The notes under the pieces: generated by a model
The model's input: only the letters and a program-made list of their open reading frames with translations
Databases searched by the model: none
Told to the model about the DNA's origin: nothing
Assembly (NCBI RefSeq): GCF_034670125.1
Contig: NZ_JAXMOC010000004.1
Coordinates: forward strand, 124,001-188,000
Direction of reading: 5' to 3'
Origin: Maricaulis sp034670125
GTDB taxonomy: Bacteria; Pseudomonadota; Alphaproteobacteria; Caulobacterales; Maricaulaceae
DNA: 64,000 nt
Shown here: positions 54,258 to 61,652 of the stretch, piece by piece
Position numbering within the stretch: position 1 is the stretch's first letter
Layout: each line of letters begins with the position of its first letter
Translations under genes and position numbers: made by a program

Positions 54258-55337
54258 TCAGTTTTCCAGCGTGGCTCTGATTTCGGCCCGCATCACATCG
54301 ATCGGCGCCAGGCCCTGCTTCGTGCGGACGTGCCAGTAGGTCCAGCCATTGCAGGACGGGGCGCTTTGCAACTGGGCGCCGACCTGATGGATCGAACCGG
54401 CATTGGTTCCCGCGATCAACGTGCCATCCGCCCGGACACGGGCCGTATTGCGGCCCTTGGGGCAATAGAGCGTATCACCGGGCTTGAGCATGCCGCGTTC
54501 CACCAAGGCGCCGAACGGGATGCGCGGCTGGGCGCGTTTGGACTGGGTGACGTCGAGCGTGTCGCTGGCGCCGCGCGTGATGGCGGCAAGGCGCTTGCGG
54601 GCGACGTCCAGATAGGCGGTGTCGCGCTCAATACCGATATAGTGGCGGCCGAGGCGCTTGGCGGCGGCGCCGGTGGTGCCGGTGCCGAAAAAGGGGTCCA
54701 GCACGACATCACCCGGATTGGTGGTCGACAGCAGGACGCGATGCAACAGCGATTCCGGTTTTTGGGTCGGATGGGCCTTCTTGCCGTCCTCATCCTTCAG
54801 GCGTTCGCCGCCAGTGCAGATGGGCAGGGTCCAGTCGGATCGCATCTGGACGCCGTCATTGAGCGCCTTCATGGCCGCATAGTTGAAAGTCGGGCGGGCG
54901 TCCTTGGTCTTGGCGGCCCAGATCAGGGTCTCGTGCGCATTGGTAAAGCGCGTACCCTTGAAATTCGGCATCGGGTTCGACTTGCGCCAGATGATGTCAT
55001 TGAGCACCCAGAAGCCGGCATCCTGCAAGATACCGCCGACGCGGAAGATATTGTGATAGCTGCCAATCACCCAGATGGCGCCGTTCGGCTTGAGGACGCG
55101 GCGGGCCTCCTCCATCCAGTTCCAGGTGAACAGGTCGTAGTCGTCGAAGCCGCCGATCTGGTCCCAGTCATTGTCGACGGCAGACACTTTCGAGTTGTCG
55201 GGACGATGCAGGTCGCCCCCAAGCTGGAGATTGTAGGGCGGGTCGGCAAAAACCAGGTCAACGCTCTCGTCGGGAAGTGATTTCATCACCTCCACGCATT
55301 CCCCTTCAAGGATCTGGTCGATCTTTGTCTTGGCCAT
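54258..55337 (-). CDS. ccrM: Cell-cycle-regulated DNA adenine methyltransferase CcrM
   Basis: CcrM methylates the adenine of GANTC and couples gene expression to replication in Alphaproteobacteria. The 359-residue product has the catalytic DPPY (residues 32-35, FADPPYNLQLGG) before the SAM-binding DPFFGTGTTGAAAKRLG, the beta-class order, and the CcrM-specific C-terminal RAMA-like domain (GDTLYCPKGRNTARVRADGT, then SCNGWTYWHV). ATG 55337 was chosen over 55352. A CtrA-type box lies upstream. Confidence 0.97.
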   Translation of the reverse strand: MAKTKIDQILEGECVEVMKSLPDESVDLVFADPPYNLQLGGDLHRPDNSKVSAVDNDWDQIGGFDDYDLFTWNWMEEARRVLKPNGAIWVIGSYHNIFRVGGILQDAGFWVLNDIIWRKSNPMPNFKGTRFTNAHETLIWAAKTKDARPTFNYAAMKALNDGVQMRSDWTLPICTGGERLKDEDGKKAHPTQKPESLLHRVLLSTTNPGDVVLDPFFGTGTTGAAAKRLGRHYIGIERDTAYLDVARKRLAAITRGASDTLDVTQSKRAQPRIPFGALVERGMLKPGDTLYCPKGRNTARVRADGTLIAGTNAGSIHQVGAQLQSAPSCNGWTYWHVRTKQGLAPIDVMRAEIRATLEN

Positions 55338-55387
55338 CACGCGCCGCTCCACTCCCGATACAGAGGCAAGTTTTTCGGCTTTCAGGG

Positions 55388-55402
55388 CTAACGGGCCGTT
55401 AA
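55388..55402 (-). promoter_or_regulatory. CtrA-type binding box upstream of ccrM
   Basis: The minus strand reads TTAA-CGGCCCG-TTAG, one base away from the CtrA consensus TTAA-N7-TTAA. It is centred about 58 bases before the ccrM ATG, inside the 77-base gap after rnhB. In Caulobacter, ccrM is transcribed late in the cell cycle from a CtrA-activated promoter, so the position fits. A GATTC (GANTC) site lies at 55426-55430. Confidence 0.75.
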
Positions 55403-55414
55403 TCCCGCATCAAG

Positions 55415-56071
55415 TTATCCACAGCGATTCGCATTTGTGGAAAACCGGGATTCGAGTGCGGCGCGGACCGGTGCGTAGGTGCGGCGGTGAATGGGGCAGG
55501 CGCCGATGGCCTCCAGGGCGGCCTTGTGACTGGCGCTCGGATAGCCCTTGTGCCCCTCGAAACCATAGCCGGTGAAACGACGGGAGGCCTGCTCCATCAG
55601 ATCATCCCGCACCGTTTTGGCAATGATCGAGGCTGCCCCGATGCAGGCTTCCTTGGCGTCGCCCCGGACGATGGCCTCAGCCGGGCAGGGCAGGTCTGGG
55701 GGAAGCCTGTTGCCATCCACAAGGACAAGGACAGGGTGGACCGGCAAGCGGGCGACGGCGCGACCCATTGCTGCCATCGTGGCGTGCAGGATGTTCACGC
55801 GGTCAATCTCGGCCGGCTCGGCAATCCCGATGGCCACCCAGGCATTGTCCCGGATCAGGGCAAAGAGCTCCCGCCGCCGGCGTTCGGACAGGGCCTTGGA
55901 GTCGCCCAGTCCGGCGATTGGCCGGGCGGGATCGAGGACGACCGCCGCAGCGACCACCGGACCGGCCAGCGGGCCGCGACCGGCTTCATCAACACCGGCG
56001 ACGGGGCCGGTGCCGCGAAGGTCCTGTCCGTTAAGGCTATGATTGTCTTTTTGTGGGACGGTTACGCTCAA
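55415..56071 (-). CDS. rnhB: Ribonuclease HII
   Basis: RNase HII removes ribonucleotides embedded in DNA. The 218-residue product has the family motif GVDEAGRGPLAGPVVAAAVV, the DSKALSERRR segment, and the metal-binding region EAIVRGDAKEACIGAASIIA. The start seems to be TTG 56071, with AAGGA seven bases ahead; no ATG or GTG is available before the conserved core. It is divergent from the MHYT gene. Confidence 0.94.
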   Translation of the reverse strand: MSVTVPQKDNHSLNGQDLRGTGPVAGVDEAGRGPLAGPVVAAAVVLDPARPIAGLGDSKALSERRRRELFALIRDNAWVAIGIAEPAEIDRVNILHATMAAMGRAVARLPVHPVLVLVDGNRLPPDLPCPAEAIVRGDAKEACIGAASIIAKTVRDDLMEQASRRFTGYGFEGHKGYPSASHKAALEAIGACPIHRRTYAPVRAALESRFSTNANRCG

Positions 56072-56093
56072 AGCAGATCCTTTGGGGCATTTG

Positions 56094-58523
56094 GTGTATC
56101 GCGTCTATTACTGCCTGACGGTCGAACACGATCTTGGACTTGTCGCTGTGGCGGCTCTTTTGTGTGCGCTCTCGGCGCTCGCGGCAATGTTCATTGTCCG
56201 CCGCGCAAGAGAAGCCGAAGCGGGCCGTCAGTCGGCCTGGCTGCTGTTTGCCGGCTTTGTGACCGGTACCGGCATCTGGGGCACCCATTTCGTTTCCATG
56301 CTGGCCTACGAAACCGTGGTTCCGATTTCTTTCGGCCTGGTTGAAACAATTGTCTCTCTTTGCCTTGCGATCGTCGTGTCCGCCTGCGGCTGGGCATTCG
56401 CCGTCCGTTCGGGGGGGCGCTCGGGCGCCTTGATCGGCGGCGGGTTGGTCGGCGCCGGTATTGCTGCCATGCACTTCATGGGCATCGAAGCGATGCGCGC
56501 GGGCGCGGTCATAACCTGGGATACAGGCCTCGTCATCGCTGCGCTTGTGCTGGGCGTGCAATTCACCGCCGCCGCTGCAGTTCTGGTCATGGGGCAATCC
56601 CTGAAGCGCGGACTGGTCGGCGGCACCGTGTTGCTGGTCAGCGGAGTGATCAGCCTTCACTTCATCTCGATGGGCGCGATGCAGGTTGTACCGGACATGG
56701 CTGCCGCTGCTTCCGAGTCGGGGCTGTCCCCGAAATTGCTGGCGGTCACCATCGCCCTTGGTGTGGTTTTCGTCGTCAGCGTGGGACTCGCGACCGCCGC
56801 CATCGACTTGCACCTGGGCAAGCGCCGTGTCGCCGAGAACGCCCGGATGCGGGCTCTTGCGGAAGCAACATTCGAGGGCATTGCCGTCGTCCGCGATGGC
56901 CAGATGTACGACATGAATGGTCGCTTTTGCGACATGCTCAATCTTGAGCGTGAAGACTTGGCCGGCACGCCGATCGCCAAGCTTGCCGTCGGGCCGGACG
57001 ACATCGCGGTCCTGCAGGGCGACCATGATGGCGCACCGGCGACCTGCCATTTGCGCTGCCGGGACAGGGCGCCGATCACGGTGCAGGTTCGTGCCCGTGT
57101 CATGGATTTCGACGGGGAGGCGTCCCGGATTTTCACATTCAGGGACGTGTCGTCGGAAGAGCGCGCCCGCGCCCGCATCACACATCTGGCACACCATGAC
57201 ACGCTGACCGGGCTGCCCAACCGCCTCAAGTTTCGCGAAGCCTTCGAGGCCAAGCTGCGCGATGCGTGGGATGATGACAGTCAGGTCGCGCTGATGTTCT
57301 TTGATCTGGACCGCTTCAAGGAAGTCAATGATGTGCATGGGCACGCGACCGGTGACCGGCTTTTGGTGGCGGTATCGGAGCGGCTGCTGGATGCCTTGCC
57401 GCGCAACGCGATCGCGGCCCGTTTGAGTGGCGATGAGTTTGCCGTGGTCATGCCGGACGTGGACAGCCGAGAAGAAGCGTTGAACACGGCCCGGCGCGTC
57501 GTCAACAATGTCGGGTCGCAGCTCAGCCTCGGTTCGTTGCACCTGAAGGTGTCGGCTTCGGGCGGCGTGACCATGTTCCCGATGGACGGTGAGGATCCGG
57601 ATCGCCTGATGAACCAGGCCGATCTCGCCCTTTACCGGGCCAAGGGGCAGGGTCGCAACCAGGTTTGTGACTTCGATCCAAAGCTCGGCCTGATGATGCA
57701 GGAACGGCGGATGCTGGAGGCCGATCTGGCACTGGCGATTGAAGACGATCTGCTGACCTTGAACTACCAGCCGCAGGTCCGCCTCGGCGACGGATCCATC
57801 TGCGGCTTTGAAGCGCTGGTGCGCTGGCATGATGAACGCCGCGGCGCTGTGGCGCCAACCGAGTTCGTCCAGATTGCCGAGGAAACCGGACTGATCCTGA
57901 AAATGGGCGATTGGGTTCTGGAGACGGCCTGCCGCGAAGCGGTCAACTGGCCGAATGGTCGGCGTGTCGCCGTCAATGTCAGCCCGGCCCAGTTCAAACA
58001 GGGCAATCTTGTTTATTCGGTCCAGCGCGCGCTGGCGAATTCCGGCCTCGATCCGGCCCGTCTCGAGATTGAAATCACCGAGGGTGTGCTGATCGATGAC
58101 GAGGCCCGCGCACTGAAAGTGCTGCGTGGCCTCAAGGATCTTGGCGTCGGTCTGGCGATCGATGATTTCGGGACCGGCTACTCATCGTTGAGCTACCTGC
58201 GGGCCTTCCCCTTCGACAAGATCAAGATCGACCGGTCCTTCATCACCGGTCTTCAGAATGACCCGGAAGCACAGATCATTGTACGCGCAACCATCGATCT
58301 GGCCCGCGATCTGAACATCGCCGTCGTTGTCGAGGGGGTCGAGGAATTCGACGAGCTTTGCGCACTTGGCTTTCAGCCGGACCTCGTGCTGCAGGGCTAT
58401 CTCCTGTCACGCCCTTTGACCCGCGGCCTGATTTCAGACTTCGACGAGGCCTCGAAAGTCATCCGGGCCGAGATGGCAACCGTTGTTGCGTCTGCCCGTC
58501 CCCTGCGACAGCGCAGCGCCTAG
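56094..58523 (+). CDS. MHYT-PAS-GGDEF-EAL cyclic-di-GMP protein
   Basis: The product is about 809 residues. It starts with an MHYT sensor of seven helices (motifs HFVSMLA, MHFMGIEAM, HFISMGAM) thought to bind copper and sense a diatomic gas. Then come a PAS domain (about 260-360), a GGDEF domain whose signature is SGDEF (RLSGDEFAVV), and a complete EAL domain (GFEALVRWHDE, LEIEITEGVL, AIDDFGTGYSSLSYL, EGVEEFDEL). The EAL part looks active; cyclase activity is uncertain. GTG 56094 is the likely start; 56043 is also in frame. Confidence 0.93.
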   Translation: MYRVYYCLTVEHDLGLVAVAALLCALSALAAMFIVRRAREAEAGRQSAWLLFAGFVTGTGIWGTHFVSMLAYETVVPISFGLVETIVSLCLAIVVSACGWAFAVRSGGRSGALIGGGLVGAGIAAMHFMGIEAMRAGAVITWDTGLVIAALVLGVQFTAAAAVLVMGQSLKRGLVGGTVLLVSGVISLHFISMGAMQVVPDMAAAASESGLSPKLLAVTIALGVVFVVSVGLATAAIDLHLGKRRVAENARMRALAEATFEGIAVVRDGQMYDMNGRFCDMLNLEREDLAGTPIAKLAVGPDDIAVLQGDHDGAPATCHLRCRDRAPITVQVRARVMDFDGEASRIFTFRDVSSEERARARITHLAHHDTLTGLPNRLKFREAFEAKLRDAWDDDSQVALMFFDLDRFKEVNDVHGHATGDRLLVAVSERLLDALPRNAIAARLSGDEFAVVMPDVDSREEALNTARRVVNNVGSQLSLGSLHLKVSASGGVTMFPMDGEDPDRLMNQADLALYRAKGQGRNQVCDFDPKLGLMMQERRMLEADLALAIEDDLLTLNYQPQVRLGDGSICGFEALVRWHDERRGAVAPTEFVQIAEETGLILKMGDWVLETACREAVNWPNGRRVAVNVSPAQFKQGNLVYSVQRALANSGLDPARLEIEITEGVLIDDEARALKVLRGLKDLGVGLAIDDFGTGYSSLSYLRAFPFDKIKIDRSFITGLQNDPEAQIIVRATIDLARDLNIAVVVEGVEEFDELCALGFQPDLVLQGYLLSRPLTRGLISDFDEASKVIRAEMATVVASARPLRQRSA

Positions 58524-59371
58524 CGAGGCCGGACGTCTTCCCTGAAACGCCTCGTCGGGCCGCCCCGCATCACGCGCCACCAGAACAGGATGGCACCAAC
58601 CGGTAGCGCAGCCTCGATGATCCAGGGATCGACGAGGCTGTCCCGCGTGACAGACGCCCCGAACAGCCGAACTGAGAACAGGTTGAGATGCACACTTGTT
58701 TCGGAGCTGGTTACGCCGGGCGCCTCCAGCCATATAGCTGTGGTTGCCCAGTCCATGGCCAGCACCGGGAAACAACCCGCGAGGATGAAGATTGTCCACA
58801 GGATCCGCCGCTTGACCCGTTTGAACCGGTAGAGGCTGATGGTGGTGATCAGGACAAAGGCGACGATCGACATGGAGAGACCGACCCACAGCAGGCGGGA
58901 CAGGCCCCAGCTGTCCACGCCGTCGGGTCCTGCAGCCGACCGATCGATTTCAGTCAGGTTGAAATGGGTGATCTGCCAGGCGGCGTCGCCGGTCCGCATC
59001 AACATCAGCGACAATGACAGGTCTGTTTCCGGCCAGTGCAGCTGGTAGACGACCGTCAGGCGACTGACCGATGCCGATCCGGTCGAGGCCGACATGTTCC
59101 TGTGGGCACCGACAAGCGAAATACTGCTCAGTGGTGATGTCGGCTTGATGGTGGCGATGTTGTCGAGAAGTGTCGGGAGGCGGGACGTGTCCAGATCGGG
59201 GTGCCAATGGGCTGCGACCGGCTCGGTGTCGCCGTCAATGGCGAGAGCCTGTGCGGCGGCCAGCATGGGTCGCGCATCATCGGGAATGATCCGGTCAAGT
59301 GCCGATTGGTAAAGCTGGCACCCGCCCAGACTGAAGGCCAGCACGGTCACCAAGATCCGAATGATCGACAT
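58520..59371 (-). CDS. Lipoprotein with C-terminal membrane helices, unknown function
   Basis: The 283-residue product begins with a lipobox (LAFSLGGC, Cys18), then a periplasmic segment of about 130 residues with a serine-rich strand, then three hydrophobic stretches (SMSIVAFVLITTISLY, TIFILAGCFPVLAMD, IEAALPVGAILFWW) with basic loops. I do not recognise the family. It converges with the MHYT gene and shares a CTAG stop with it. It lies 69 bases after the radical SAM gene on the same strand. Confidence 0.8.
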   Translation of the reverse strand: MSIIRILVTVLAFSLGGCQLYQSALDRIIPDDARPMLAAAQALAIDGDTEPVAAHWHPDLDTSRLPTLLDNIATIKPTSPLSSISLVGAHRNMSASTGSASVSRLTVVYQLHWPETDLSLSLMLMRTGDAAWQITHFNLTEIDRSAAGPDGVDSWGLSRLLWVGLSMSIVAFVLITTISLYRFKRVKRRILWTIFILAGCFPVLAMDWATTAIWLEAPGVTSSETSVHLNLFSVRLFGASVTRDSLVDPWIIEAALPVGAILFWWRVMRGGPTRRFREDVRPR

Positions 59372-59440
59372 CGCCAAACTCCCCCATCCCCCACATTGAT
59401 TGCCTTGCGGGCGGGGTAAAAACAAGCGTGCTTCCCGCCG

Positions 59441-60562
59441 TCAGAAAAGCCCAGGTTGCTGTGCCGAGCCAAGTGGCCGCTCGAAGCGGCTTGTGTCCAG
59501 CGCGACCCGTGGCGCATCCAGACCGTAGCGTTTGATGGCGTTTCGAAAGCGGCTGGCGACCAGTTTGGCGTAGGGACCGGTTCCGCGGCCTCGGCTGCCC
59601 CAGTTGGCGTCATAGTCCTTGCCACCCCGCATTTGCCTGATCAGTGACATGACGTGCCCGGCGGCCTCGGGGCGCTTGTCCGCGAGCCATTCCCGGAACA
59701 GGTCGCGGATTTCCAACGGCAGGCGCAGCAGAACATAGGCCGCGTTGTCGGCGCCGGCCTTTGCTGCCGCTTCGAGCAAAGGCTCGATTTCATGATCGGT
59801 CAGGGCTGGTATGACCGGTGCCATCATCACGGTGACCGGTATGCCAGCCTCTTTCAGGGCGGAGATTGTCTCCAGGCGGCGATGCGGTGCCGCGGCACGC
59901 GGTTCCATGTCGCGGGCGACTTTGCGGTCCAGCGTGGTGATCGAGATCGCGGCCTTGACCAGCCCGTCGGCGGCCATCGGTGCTAGAATGTCAAGGTCGC
60001 GACGGATCAGGGCAGACTTGGTGATGACGCTGATCGGGTGCCGGTAGCGGGCACAAACCTTGAGGATGTCGCGCGTGTGCTGCCGCTCGCGTTCCAGTGG
60101 TTGCCAGGCGTCTGTATTGGCGCCGATCATGATCGGTTTGGCTTGGTAGCCAGCCTTGTTGAAATGGGCTTCCAGCAGGTCCGGACCATTCGGCTTGGCG
60201 AAAATCACGCTCTCGAAGTCGAGGCCGGGAGAATACCCCCAATAGGCGTGACTGGGGCGCGCGTAGCAATAGATGCAGCCATGCTCGCAACCCCGATAGG
60301 GATTGATCGACTGGTCAAAAGATATGTCCGGTGACTGGTTGGTCGAAATGATCGACTTTGATGCGTCCCGCAAAACCATGGTCGCCAGTTTGGGCGCTTC
60401 GCCATCGGCCTCGGTCCAGCCATCGTCGAAGGCTTCCCGCCCTTGCGCCTCGAAGCGCCCTGATTTGTTTGACCGAGCGCCCCGACCTCTTGCTCCGGGG
60501 CGGTGGGGCAAGGAGGCCTCCTGAGGGGCATTAAGGGCGTAGCCACCAGGGCGCTCGGTCAT
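59441..60562 (-). CDS. SplB-like radical SAM protein (PA0069 family)
   Basis: The 373-residue product has the radical SAM cluster motif Cys92-x3-Cys96-x2-Cys99 (GCEHGCIYCYARPSH) and the family blocks NTDAWQPLERER, ITKSALIRRDLDIL and ITTLDRKVARDMEPRA. This group is related to spore photoproduct lyase, but its own substrate is unknown. The gene is preceded by a LexA-type box and by uracil-DNA glycosylase on the same strand, which suggests a DNA-damage role. The ATG at 60562 has no Shine-Dalgarno. Confidence 0.92.
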   Translation of the reverse strand: MTERPGGYALNAPQEASLPHRPGARGRGARSNKSGRFEAQGREAFDDGWTEADGEAPKLATMVLRDASKSIISTNQSPDISFDQSINPYRGCEHGCIYCYARPSHAYWGYSPGLDFESVIFAKPNGPDLLEAHFNKAGYQAKPIMIGANTDAWQPLERERQHTRDILKVCARYRHPISVITKSALIRRDLDILAPMAADGLVKAAISITTLDRKVARDMEPRAAAPHRRLETISALKEAGIPVTVMMAPVIPALTDHEIEPLLEAAAKAGADNAAYVLLRLPLEIRDLFREWLADKRPEAAGHVMSLIRQMRGGKDYDANWGSRGRGTGPYAKLVASRFRNAIKRYGLDAPRVALDTSRFERPLGSAQQPGLF

Positions 60563-60585
60563 GTCCGCATCATGACTCAGTTTCG

Positions 60586-60600
60586 GAACAAATCAAGAAC
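60586..60600 (-). promoter_or_regulatory. LexA (SOS) box upstream of the radical SAM gene
   Basis: GAAC-AAATCAA-GAAC on the plus strand is GTTC-N7-GTTC on the minus strand, the exact alphaproteobacterial LexA consensus. It lies 24-38 bases before the radical SAM ATG and overlaps a TTGATT that would be the -35 of a promoter with CATGAT as -10 (16-base spacer). Confidence 0.78.
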
Positions 60601-60649
60601 AAATTTGACGCATTGAACAGACATGTCCGTCTCGGTCCTGGTGAGATGT

Positions 60650-61504
60650 TCAGTTGGAAGACGCGAGTTCGTCCTGAAGCGTCAACATGTCCTGCCAGGC
60701 GAGGCGTTTTTCACCGGGGCGGGCGAGCAGGAAACGCGGAGAGAAAATCGGCAGCGCCTTGATTGATGTTCCGGTCGGCTCTCCGGCCGGGTCACGCAGT
60801 TCATAATCCACCCAGCGCCCACGCAGACGTGTTATGGCCGTGTCGCTGCGCAACAGGGCACGCGCGCCCAGCTCGCCGGCGAGAATCAGCAGATCCGGCT
60901 TCTTCAGGGCGATGTGCCGCTCAATGAATGGCAGGCATTGGGCGATCTCGTCCTGGGTCGGGGCGCGGTTTCCGGGAGGCCGCCAATTCAGCATGTGGAT
61001 CACATAGGCCTGGTCGCGGGAGATGCCGATGGCAGCCAGCATCTGGTCGAGCAGGCGACCGCTTCGACCGGCAAAAGGTTCACCACGCTCGTCCTCTTCC
61101 CGACCCGGCGCTTCTCCGACCAGCATGACGCGAGCTGCGCGATCCCCGCGGGCAAAGACTGTGTTGCGGGCCGTGCGCTTCAGGGCGCAGCCTTCAAATG
61201 ACTCGATGGCTTTTTGCAGGGAATCGAGACTGTCGGCCTTGCCGGCCAGGGCCCGGGCGTCCGGCCCGGACGACGGGCTGTCACCGAACCCGGCCGCCCG
61301 TGCCGCCTGCGGGGTCGCGGCCCGTACGGGCTCGGAGGGCATCTGGCGTCTTGGGTCGGCCTGGCGGTCAGGGTTCGGCTGTACCGGAGCGCGAGGCGTC
61401 ATGACCGGCTCGTCCATCTCGATGCCGGCATCCGCCCACCAAGCGATTAGCGCTCGCAGCGCTTTCTCGTCTTGTGGCGTGAGAGTGGGTCCGGGATCGG
61501 TCAT
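60650..61504 (-). CDS. Uracil-DNA glycosylase, family 4-related, lacking Fe-S ligands
   Basis: The 284-residue product has the UDG motif A region MLVGEAPGREEDERGEPFAG, then LNWRPPGNRAPTQDEIAQC and the C-terminal segment RARLLRSDTAI-type core. The first 85 residues are a low-complexity proline-rich arm. Of the four cluster cysteines of family 4, only Cys106 and the one in IAQCLPF remain; the others are replaced (FEGC, LNWRPP), so the 4Fe-4S is probably absent, as in the BdiUng-type enzymes of alphaproteobacteria. ATG 61504 was chosen; the longer frame to 61990 runs through ETF-QO antisense. Confidence 0.88.
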   Translation of the reverse strand: MTDPGPTLTPQDEKALRALIAWWADAGIEMDEPVMTPRAPVQPNPDRQADPRRQMPSEPVRAATPQAARAAGFGDSPSSGPDARALAGKADSLDSLQKAIESFEGCALKRTARNTVFARGDRAARVMLVGEAPGREEDERGEPFAGRSGRLLDQMLAAIGISRDQAYVIHMLNWRPPGNRAPTQDEIAQCLPFIERHIALKKPDLLILAGELGARALLRSDTAITRLRGRWVDYELRDPAGEPTGTSIKALPIFSPRFLLARPGEKRLAWQDMLTLQDELASSN

Positions 61505-61652
61505 GGTTGACGTGCACGTTAACGTAATAGCTTTGATCCCGACGGCGGGACGCGCTAGATGGGTGTTTGATCCTAGGGTATGACCGAAGACCTGCAAGCC
61601 GAACACCGCATTAAACAGACGCTGACCAAGAAACGGGAAGGGTGACAGCCAG

